Assembly: GCA_947095585.1 (NCBI GenBank)
Contig: OX352762.1
Span: 120,248,930-120,312,929 of the forward strand
DNA: 64,000 nucleotides
From: Nephrocerus scutellatus
Taxonomy: Eukaryota; Arthropoda; Insecta; Diptera; Pipunculidae
Reading direction: 5' to 3'
Positions 55,431 to 64,000 of the stretch are shown here, piece by piece. The notes beneath the pieces are model-generated. The model saw only the letters and a program-made list of their open reading frames with translations, ran no database searches and was not told the origin of the DNA. The position numbers were made by a program, and so were the translations under genes. Numbering within the stretch: the first letter of the stretch is position 1; each line of letters starts with the position of its first letter.

Positions 55431-58400
55431 TTCAAGTTTTTCGGCTTTTTCCTACTCAGCAGCTTCTTTTATACCCAAACTTCTGGGTTAAAAATAAGAA
55501 CGATTGTTATGAATGACCAATCGATTGAGTAATTATTCGTAAAATTATCGACCAATAGTATTAGTCCCCAAAATCATATCTCCTCCTACGCAACGCCATT
55601 TGCAACGCAGCTGCATTGCACTTATCTACAAAGTGCTGTGCCGTCGTAAATTAAACACAAAAGGTGCTGCACTACATAATAGTCACTACATATTGCTCGC
55701 TCTGTTGATGTTCTATAAGGTGGCAAGTGATAAGGGTAAGGTTTAACCCCGAAACATTGGTTAGTTTTTTCACAAGATAAGAACACACTATACAGATATA
55801 GGCTAAAAATGCCCTGTAGTGGTTTTTAGTTCCCGCACAATGCCATAATGAACACACTAGTAAGCAATTAAGATAACAATGCCAGTTTGTATCGTTAAGA
55901 TAAAGTTATTTTTGTAAAAGTGCAGTGCTGTGTATCGTTTAACGATACCAGTCGTCATTATCAGTCGTTCAGTCGCAGTCGTCATCATCAGTCTGTCAGT
56001 CGCAGTCGTTGTCATCAAGCAGTCGCATTATCATCAGTCGGTCACAGTCTCATTAGTTTAAAATCATTGATATACTACTATTACTTATTTCTTTAATTTT
56101 AAATAAACTTTACATTTATTTAGATATGAAATGAAGCGATAGCTGAGTGAGAAATGATAAGACATATTGATCACAACAGTCGTTAGCTCCGGAAATAGAC
56201 CGCAGTCAATTGGCTGATTTCTTTGTAATAAAGCCTCATGACATTTTTTTGGGGGGGGGGGACGGGGGCTATATCAAGTCTATGAAAATCAGCCGGAGAT
56301 TTCAAACGACCTCAGGATCAATGAAGAACGCGAAATTTCCAGCAAACGTCGGATTTATGTCGAATTCATGAAAAATTGGGTTCAGCTTTTAGTTTCGTTC
56401 ACTAGTGCAGACGTTTTAACGATAGAGTGTTCCATGATTAATCGATGGTACATTAACCCGAAATAAACACATCAAACACAACCTGGTATACTAAAAATAA
56501 AATGCGGCGCCCTAATGAAAACCCTATTACAAATACTCGTCCTTATGGAACGACAACTACATATATGTCAGACACTTTTAATGGACTTTTTGTCATTAAA
56601 AAGAAAAGTGCTCGGAGAAGATCTTTACTAAAAAAATATTTTCGCCTTTTTTTTAAACGTTTATGTTCTTCAGGCAATATTGTGAGACATTTGAATATTT
56701 AACATTTTGGAAACATATTACAAATTATCATAATAATAAAAGAAATTGTTTAACATTCAACCGCACTCGAATGATATCCTTAAATACAAATGTCCAGCAG
56801 AGTTCGCAACGGTGAACAATCAAGGAGATGGCAAATACGAGCCAGAGCCATCAGCGAGAATGATTCTTTTTAATTTCCTTCGTACAATTGCAGAGCAAGA
56901 TAATAATTATTATTCCTCCTTCGCGTTGATTTCTTTTTTTTCGGTTTTTAGGATTCTCTTTGTTTTTAATTTTTGTCAACTCGTTTGAGCCATTTGTTGT
57001 TGTTTTGCTGTTGTCTTCACTATATATATTATAGACTCAGGCCGAAGACTCATCAGCAAAAGCATCAGAGCCAGGTTTTGTTTGTTGTTTCATTTCATTT
57101 TGACGTTCCGCTTCGAGGGACTCTGTTATTTCCGCCTTCAGTGCAGAATAGCTGTCCATGGCTAAGCAAATCACGTCCCAAACAGTTAGATATGCTTGGG
57201 TAGATCCAGAAAAAAAGAAAAACAGATCAAAATATTTTCGATGATTAAATTTGCTCAGCTCCTGACTCCAATGCTGCAGGGAGAAAGCGAAAAAAGAACA
57301 ACAAAAAAATTAACTAATCATAAACGGATGTTGGAATTCTCTTTTAATTACTCAAAGTTGCCAGAAAGCTGTTATAATTATTTGGTAAAACCTTGGAGAA
57401 ATTAACGCCAACACACTCTATCAGTGGAATGAAAATTTGATTCCCAGCCTATCGAGTGCCAAAATCTGCTATTGAGTTGAAGCATCTTACAAACAAGTAT
57501 CTTTTCACATATTTACTGTGCATGTGTCTTCGCATTCGCCTTCTTACTGACACACGAATTGATGCCAAGCGATAAAGACGCAAAGAACGCACATCACAGG
57601 AAAATGTTCAAAAACGGGGAAAAACACATTAACGCATGTGGGAAAATACACGAATATCCTTTTACTCACCCAGCTCTAATCTTCGCAACATGGTCACTTA
57701 CAGGTTTTTATACTCACAGATAGTGAGGTTTAGAGATTTTAAAAGTTCTTCTTTGACGCATCAGCCTGATTTATTGTTTGAATATATCCTTATGATTGAG
57801 GAAAATCTAAGGATTTGATTATTTCTACAGCTCAATGCATCTGAACAACTAAATGAACAACTTCTCTGTGTTTGGGGGATGTATCCTCTAGTAAACGAAC
57901 TTGTAGAATCTTTTGCAAATGAAAAGAAGCTACAAAATAGAAGGCTATACATTAACACTAGGGCTGCAAAGGTTGCCCTAATTTTTAAACAGAGGAAATG
58001 AATAAAATAAAATCTCATTTGGGATAGTAATGGGCGCATATCGAAATTATTAAAAGTTTTTATCCAAAACTCAAAAGCTTAAAAAATATATTAAGTAACA
58101 ACTACTAGAAATGTTCCTATTCCTACTTACAAGGATATTAGAAGCTATCGTCTTGTACCGAAATGAATGACAGTTATAATGGAAACTGGGTGATGTACGC
58201 TTTTAGCAGCAAAAAAGGAACCAAAATCCTTTGGGCAAATTTTTCTCGCAATCCTGACATAAAATTCTCGAATAACCGATTGATTGCTTTGAGCTTCCAC
58301 AGTCATCGTCAGTGGATTTGTTTGGCAAAAATGTTTCTGTGTGTATTGTTTGTGGTGGAAAATAATTATCCCTTTGAAAAGATGCCAGTTTGTTTCCCTT

Positions 58401-58704
58401 TAACGATGAAAAGTAATTATTATTATTATTATTCGTGCGAAGATATAAGGGTATGTATGGCATGAACGTCTTGGTGTTAATAGTAAGAATGGCTCAACAA
58501 CTAAGCAGGATAAGATAACTACATTAGATTACAGCACAGTTAACTTGGAAAGAGGCTATCTTTAACCTCTTCGATGTGGACTTAAGCTCTTATTTTAGGT
58601 CTTACCTTTGCCTTTCCTTTTTAACATGATGTTTTTTTTTTGTTGCTTAAATCTAAGGGCGTTGTATCTACAAAATTTGTTTTTTTTTTACTTTTTCTTT
58701 AAGT
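55431..58704. other. No recognisable gene
   Basis: Chance frames up to about 100 codons occur on both strands. A segment of imperfect CAGTCGCAGTCGTCATCATC-type repeats lies at 55955-56045. An AAATAAA signal near 56100 precedes TTTACA; with TGTTATGAATG at 55507 this could bound an old solo LTR, but no target-site duplication is visible. A G run lies near 56251-56260. Confidence 0.4.
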
Positions 58705-60075
58705 TTGTTCCGGTTCCAAGAACGCAGATTCCGATCCAGCCCTAGCTAATTCATCTGCATATTCGGTTCCTGCAATTCCCTGGTGACGAGGTATCGTGTT
58801 GTGTCCGAAAACACCAGCTCCCACTTCAGATTCCATATTCGATCCGTCTGTGAACCAGACAAGAACTTTAGCGTCCAGTGCTGGAACACTATTAGACCAG
58901 ATTGCACGGTCCAATATTATTACCTCAAATACCCTGCCGAAACAGTACTCCCTGAGCATGGTGTCGGGGACAGTGCAAAGTTTCAGCTTAATAGCACATC
59001 TAGCGGCAGTCTCTGATGAAGATTAGCAGGCACGAATGCCCTACAATAGATTCTATTGCAGTCATGGGGCAGATGCGCATAGTACCCGTTGTACCTAGAA
59101 AGGCAATTCTTTGTAGCTTCTAAAGCTTAGTTGCCGTTGTCCGTTCAATAACAAACGATGGCCGCGTACGCGATTATCGGTCTCACAATCATTGTACATA
59201 TACATCCAATGTATAATTTTGGGATTTAGACCCCAAGTTCTGCCGTAGAGGCATATACTGGCCCACAAGGCCGTAGAGGCACGTTCGATGGCGGACTTGA
59301 TATGAGAATTCCAGTTTAGCCGTTTATCAAGGATGATGCCGAGATATTTGACCTCACATGAATAACCTAATGTGGTGCCTTTTATGAGGTCTAAAATTGG
59401 ACAGTCTTCGGTTCGCGAAAGGCACTAATACGGTTCTGCAAGGATTAATGGACAGTCCTTCCCTATTGCACCATTTAAAGACGTGAAGTAACCCTCCTTG
59501 TATTACATTTGTTATGGTCGTGCTGTGCTTACCGCTAATTTAAATTGCCAAGTCATCAGCATAGCCATGGCAATGTAGCATGATCTATGAAGATCGGCTG
59601 GATGGTTGTCTATGAGAGAAAGGACAGCTCCTTGCGGACAGCCCTTAGCTGCAGTCACAAAAAAAAGACACTCCCCTTGTGGAGGAAGTTATAACTCGAC
59701 TTTCAAGCATGACCCTTATCCATTGGTTGGTCGAGTCCTCGATACCTCTGCTACTAATTACTCTTGCCATTGAGTCGTAGCCAGTGTTATCAAAAGCACC
59801 CTCAGAGCTATTTCTTTGGAACGAAAAGTTCCTTCTATCTTTCTAACTAGATAATGAAGGGCACCTTATGTGATTTTACCTTAAAACTGACTTGAGTGTA
59901 GAGGGCTAGACGTATCTACCCAAGCTCTGATGTGAACATCAATAAGTCTTTCCATAACTTTGAGAACAAATGGTGTTAGGCTTATAGGTCTGTATGATTT
60001 AGGCAGCTCACTAGGCCTATTGCCTGGTTTATGGATAACAATTATTAGTCGTATGGTGTAGTTTAGTGCGTAGGC
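58705..60075 (-). pseudogene. R1/Jockey-like LINE (family B) copy 2
   Basis: On the minus strand, RT remnants begin near 60075 with decayed PGKxxxPxSYRPISLTPF sequence. TAAKGCPQGAVLS follows near 59660-59625 and IAMAMLMTW (decayed YADD region) near 59570. The thumb EVKYLGIILDKRLNWNSHIK is near 59360-59300, LCTVPDTMLREYCFG near 58980-58935, and FTDGSNMESEVGAGVFGHNT at 58860-58795. The RNase H core is deleted, because the frame passes straight to IPRHQGIAGTEYADELA. Several blocks match family B copy 1 closely, such as AGCCGTTTATCAAGGATGA at 59318 and 48356. Confidence 0.8.
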
Positions 60076-61569
60076 GTATTCCTGGCATCGATCGGCTTCA
60101 AGCTTACGAATAGCACATGCTAATATCCCAGGATGGCTCTATTAGTGTCTATGGAGATTCTCATCTTTTGGCACAACTGAACTTAAAATTAGATGGCTTT
60201 AATTTGAATCTTAAATTCTAGGGTAAACACCTTTACCTCTACCTGCCTTTGCTTTTACTTTATTTACAATTTTCCTTTCTTTCTTTGGCATTTTTGGCAG
60301 CTTTACTTTCAATGAGCAAGGAAAGGTTGACGAGGTTAAATTTTCAATTCAAGAATAACATTTTGCTGGGCGTTGATTTGTTTGTTCATCACATCGCGCA
60401 CCAGGACAATCATTCTCAGTGGCACACAAAGCAGTAACCGGAGATTAATGCGGCATACTTGTGGGACAAATAAGTTGGATAAAATGGTGAAGTGCTGTGG
60501 TACGGATGTTGCTGTTGTTATGGCATCTCTATCTCTGTAAACATTCTACTAGAATTTTGCCATCGTCGCTTGATTCATCAAATGAATAACAAAGGAATTT
60601 TAAGCGTTTGTTGCCGAGGTATGTCTTACTTGCCATTGCCCATGAATAAATAATTGATGAGGAGAGTAAAGGTGCTACTGTCACTCTACATGATGAGATA
60701 AGAAGAGTAAAGGTGCTATTGCCACTGTACAACTTTTCATGTAAAAACACACAAAAGAGGGTCAATTGCCAATGGCAGCAAAAGCCAAAAAAAAGGACAA
60801 CAACCCTTCTGGTGGCTAAGGAACAGGACTAATTTTGCTTGAATTATTACCGCATCTTTAAGTGTGGTGGTAGGAAGGTTCGTTGATGAATAGGTTTCAT
60901 CAACATTTTCATTATTCACTGTATCCCCAGTAAGTTTAAATTTTTGTACTTTAAAAATGTCCACTAAAAACCTTTAACCAAGCCCGAGCGATCGAATGCG
61001 TTCATCAATTCAATTTGTTCCCCTCATCAATAATTATTGGGAAATCTGTCAGAATTAGTGCGCGGAAAGCATCCGAAAATGTTAATTCAATTTTCGCAGC
61101 AGACTGACATAAAAAAATCATTCCGTGAAGAATCCCCGTCAATCGATGATACAAATGCTCCAGCTTATGGCTGTGTTTGGAATGCATTCAATAACTACGA
61201 CAGGCAGTGGTATGTTAGATACCACCATCAGCACGGATAGCAGCAAGAGCAGTAGCAGTAGCAGATTTGCATAAACTGGAACTGCTAGTGGTGATTTGGC
61301 TGACATGAAATGTCACACCAATTCAATTCCATTCGACGTAGGCTGCGGTTCGCTTAGCTGCTTCAGGAGCTATTCATCTGCATCATGTATCCAGTGTTAA
61401 GAGGGCATTGACGCCTGGGGGTAAGCCGGATTTTCAGGGCCGTAACATATACGATGATTCAATAGGAGAACACAATGTGTTTCTATAAGTTGTTCTTTTG
61501 AACGCCTTTAACGCATGCTTTTTGAGTAATAATTAAAGCCATTTTAGACATATGTCCTGTAAAGATATA
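60076..61569. other. No recognisable gene; minor repeats
   Basis: An imperfect duplication of about 50 bp (GAGTAAAGGTGCTAYTG) lies at 60662-60732. CAGCAAGAGCAGTAGCAGTA at 61240-61262 is a degenerate CAG tract. No coding segment recognised. Confidence 0.4.
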
Positions 61570-61571
61570 TA

Positions 61572-62870
61572 AAGGGTGTTTTTTTAGGAGGTTTGTTTTT
61601 CCGATAGATGTCGTTTTATTTTATGACAGTTGTTTTGACAGCTCAAAGTGGCATTTCTACTCAGTATTGTTTGGCAAATCATTATGAATAGGTTAACTCC
61701 AGAACAACGTTTTCAAATCGTGGAAATTTATTTTCAAAATCAGTGTTCAATTAAAAATGTTTATAGAGCACTTCGTGAATTTTATGGTGCACATAATCGT
61801 CCGTCAGAGACCACCATAAAGAACGTAATTACCAAATTTCGGTCTACATTCACTCTTTTGGATGCCAAGCCACCGACAAGAATGAGAAGAGTTCGTACAG
61901 AAGAAAATATTGCTGTCGTTGAGGCCAGTGTCGAAGAAAACGACAATTTATCGATTCGTCGTCGTGCTCAGCAAATTGGACTTTGTCCATCGACTTTATG
62001 GAAAATTTTACGTAAAGATTTGGGTTTGGTGCCATACAAAATTCAATTGGTGCAAGAATTAAAGCCACACGACCATCGTTTGCGCCGTGAATTCAGTGAT
62101 TGGTCGTTAAATCAATTGAACGAAGATCCATTTTTTTACCGTAAAATTCTCTTCAGTGATGAGGCGCATTTTTTGTTAAATGGATACGTCAACAAACAAA
62201 ATTGTCGCATTTGGAGCAAAGATAATCCACACGCCGTTCAAGAATTACCAATGCATCCTGATAAATGTACTGTTTGGTGCGGTCTATGGGCTGGTGGGAT
62301 CATCGGTCCATATTTCTTTAAAAATGAGGAAGGACGACGCGTTACCGTGAATGGAAATCGATACAGAACCATGTTAAATGAGTTTTTGTTGTCAAATCTT
62401 GAAGATATGGATATGGATGAAATGTGGTTTCAACAAGATGGTGCCACTTGCCATACAGCACGTGAAACAATCGACTTATTGAAAGAAACTTTCAACGACA
62501 ACATTATTTCGAGAAATGGTCCGGTGAATTGGCCTCCGCGTTCGTGCGATTTGACGCCACTCGATTACTTTTTGTGGGGATACGTGAAGTCATTGGTTTA
62601 TGTGGATAAACCTCAATCGATTGACGCTTTGGAAACCAATATTCAACGTGTCATTGCTGACATACGCCCTCAAATGCTTGAAAAAGTGCTGGAAAATTGG
62701 ACCTCCAGAATGACATTTGTGAAAAATAGTCGTGGTAGCCATATGCCAGAAATTGTGTTTAAATGTTAAATGCCAAAAAATTATCTACCAAATAAAAAAA
62801 AATTTTGGTCATTTCATAATTTTATATGTGTTTTATTCAAAAAAAAAATCGGCAACCTCTTAAAAAAACA
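61572..62870 (+). mobile_element. DD41D mariner copy 2, right end clipped and duplicated
   Basis: The left inverted repeat is at 61572-61593, preceded by TA (61570-61571). The body is nearly identical to copy 1. At the right it stops at TTAAAAAAACA (62870), lacking the final CCCGT, and is followed at once by a second copy of its last 112 bp (62871-62982). It forms the left part of a compound array ending at 63939. Confidence 0.93.
61684..62769 (+). CDS. DD41D mariner transposase, intact, 361 aa (copy 2)
   Basis: The start (ATG at 61684), length and catalytic residues (Asp159, Asp252, Asp294) match copy 1. The only protein difference seen is Phe for Leu at residue 359 (EIVFKC), from one T for C change. 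The gene is intact, so it could supply transposase in trans. Its own element has a disrupted immediate right end, but complete right ends lie 112 bp and about 1.07 kb further on. Confidence 0.95.
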   Translation: MNRLTPEQRFQIVEIYFQNQCSIKNVYRALREFYGAHNRPSETTIKNVITKFRSTFTLLDAKPPTRMRRVRTEENIAVVEASVEENDNLSIRRRAQQIGLCPSTLWKILRKDLGLVPYKIQLVQELKPHDHRLRREFSDWSLNQLNEDPFFYRKILFSDEAHFLLNGYVNKQNCRIWSKDNPHAVQELPMHPDKCTVWCGLWAGGIIGPYFFKNEEGRRVTVNGNRYRTMLNEFLLSNLEDMDMDEMWFQQDGATCHTARETIDLLKETFNDNIISRNGPVNWPPRSCDLTPLDYFLWGYVKSLVYVDKPQSIDALETNIQRVIADIRPQMLEKVLENWTSRMTFVKNSRGSHMPEIVFKC

Positions 62871-62982
62871 TTAAATGTTAAATGCCAAAAAATTATCTAC
62901 CAAATAAAAAAAAATTTTGGTCATTTCATAATTTTATATGTGTTTTATTCAAAAAAAAAATCGGCAACCTCTTAAAAAAACA
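62759..62982. repeat. 112-bp tandem duplication of the mariner 3' end
   Basis: Bases 62759-62870 and 62871-62982 are direct repeats starting TTAAATGTTAAATGCC, at the stop codon. The second copy continues into the complete terminus CACCCGT (62981-62987) and a TA. Confidence 0.95.
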
Positions 62983-63005
62983 CCCGTTACTTACCACACA
63001 CACAC

Positions 63006-63833
63006 GACAATTTATCGATTCGTCGTCGTGCTCAGCAAATTGGACTTTGTCCATCGACTTTATGGAAAATTTTACGTAAAGATTTGGGTTTGGTGCCATA
63101 CAAAATTCAATTGGTGCAAGAATTAAAGCCACACGACCATCGTTTGCGCCGTGAATTCAGTGATTGGTCGTTAAATCAATTGAACGAAGATCCATTTTTT
63201 TACCGTAAAATTCTCTTCAGTGATGAGGCGCATTTTTTGTTAAATGGATACGTCAACAAACAAAATTGTCGCATTTGGAGCAAAGATAATCCACACGCCG
63301 TTCAAGAATTACCAATGCATCCTGATAAATGTACTGTTTGGTGCGGTCTATGGGCTGGTGGGATCATCGGTCCATATTTCTTTAAAAATGAGGAAGGACG
63401 ACGCGTTACCGTGAATGGAAATCGATACAGAACCATGTTAAATGAGTTTTTGTTGTCAAATCTTGAAGATATGGATATGGATGAAATGTGGTTTCAACAA
63501 GATGGTGCCACTTGCCATACAGCACGTGAAACAATCGACTTATTGAAAGAAACTTTCAACGACAACATTATTTCGAGAAATGGTCCGGTGAATTGGCCTC
63601 CGCGTTCGTGCGATTTGACGCCACTCGATTACTTTTTGTGGGGATACGTGAAGTCATTGGTTTATGTGGATAAACCTCAATCGATTGACGCTTTGGAAAC
63701 CAATATTCAACGTGTCATTGCTGACATACGCCCTCAAATGCTTGAAAAAGTGCTGGAAAATTGGACCTCCAGAATGACATTTGTGAAAAATAGTCGTGGT
63801 AGCCATATGCCAGAAATTGTGTTTAAATGTTAA
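63006..63833 (+). pseudogene. 5'-truncated third mariner transposase copy
   Basis: It encodes residues 87-361 of the transposase in an uninterrupted frame, from GACAATTTATCG at 63006 to the stop at 63833, including all three catalytic aspartates and the Phe359 variant of copy 2. It lacks the start codon, the first helix-turn-helix and the promoter region. The junction on the left is a CA repeat (CACACACACACGAC). Confidence 0.95.
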
Positions 63834-63939
63834 ATGCCAAAAAATTATCTACCAAATAAAAAAAAATTTTGGTCATTTCATAATTTTATATGTGTTTTAT
63901 TCAAAAAAAAAATCGGCAACCTCTTAAAAAAACACCCGT
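63006..63939 (+). mobile_element. Truncated mariner copy 3 (part of a 952-bp tandem duplication)
   Basis: It ends in a complete right inverted repeat (63918-63939) and TA, then repeats the same flank (CTTACCACACAC) seen after the right end at 62987. The CACCCG termini at 62981 and 63933 are 952 bp apart. The GACAATTT points (61942 and 63006) are 1064 bp apart, equal to 952 plus 112, so two duplication steps explain the array. Confidence 0.93.
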
Positions 63940-64000
63940 TACTTACCACACACCATGCGAATAGATAATATAACTAATTTATTTCATAGAAACAAGCAAC

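Noticed and set aside
55507..56113. Solo LTR starting TGTTATGAATG and ending TTTACA after AAATAAA
   Set aside because: No target-site duplication (flanks differ), no primer-binding site or related second copy; the ends are too common to trust.

Overview
The window looks like nuclear DNA of a higher fly (Diptera, Brachycera), most plausibly a tephritid fruit fly. The evidence is AT-rich sequence, introns of about 60-70 nt with GTAAGT/GTGAGT donors, an arthropod TATA plus TCAGT initiator, DD41D (rosa-type) mariner elements, and a dense, nested load of non-LTR retrotransposons. It is not prokaryotic: no operons, ribosome binding sites or CRISPR arrays are visible. The family-level assignment is inference.

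Only three host protein-coding genes can be supported, all on the minus strand. Two are neighbouring CUB-domain secreted-protein genes (37570-38595, three exons, 302 aa; 40857-42245, four exons, 398 aa). They share intron positions and phases and look like an old tandem duplication. The larger one carries an extra cysteine-rich, clip-like N-terminal module. The third (50725-51990, one exon, 421 aa) is a signal-peptide protein of a family I do not recognise. It has an internal duplication and a C-terminal three-fold repeat suggestive of a beta-trefoil.

Much of the rest is mobile DNA. An RTE-like LINE (family A) has six substantial broken copies (1-1157, 9136-10505, 16980-18549, 20143-21001, 21888-23751, 29996-31208) and several scraps. 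Jockey/R1-like LINE remains lie at 6230-6940, 12895-14480, 39931-40235, 46770-49954, 53137-55430 and 58705-60075. CR1-like pieces are at 29002-29995 with 31209-31490, and at 40438-40660. A second RTE-like family is at 43497-45290, and an undetermined LINE scrap at 52490-52720. A tRNA-derived SINE of about 280 bp is present three times (33335-33620, 47565-47855, 55044-55314). DNA transposons comprise two nearly identical DD41D mariners with intact 361-aa transposases (53323-54627 and 61572-63939, the latter a compound array), an old DD41D relic (23864-24250) and a Tc1-like relic (5774-6035).

Tandem-repeat structures are also prominent. A dispersed element with a conserved terminal motif and an internal GC-clustered array of about 116-121 bp units occurs at least six times. 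There is also a 101-bp minisatellite (35505-35985), a degenerate array of about 127-164 bp units (4690-5470), a recent 190-bp duplication (24444-24823) and an octamer microsatellite (31491-31592).

The nesting gives a relative history. LINEs were inserted first. RTE-like, SINE and mariner copies then landed inside them, and the mariner copies came last because they are almost identical to each other. I see no new multi-gene system. The most notable items are the apparently intact DD41D mariner with its compound array, the CUB gene pair with a correlated cysteine change, the unrecognised duplicated secreted protein, the dispersed array-bearing repeat, and the shared 3' tail of the SINE and the RTE-like LINE.
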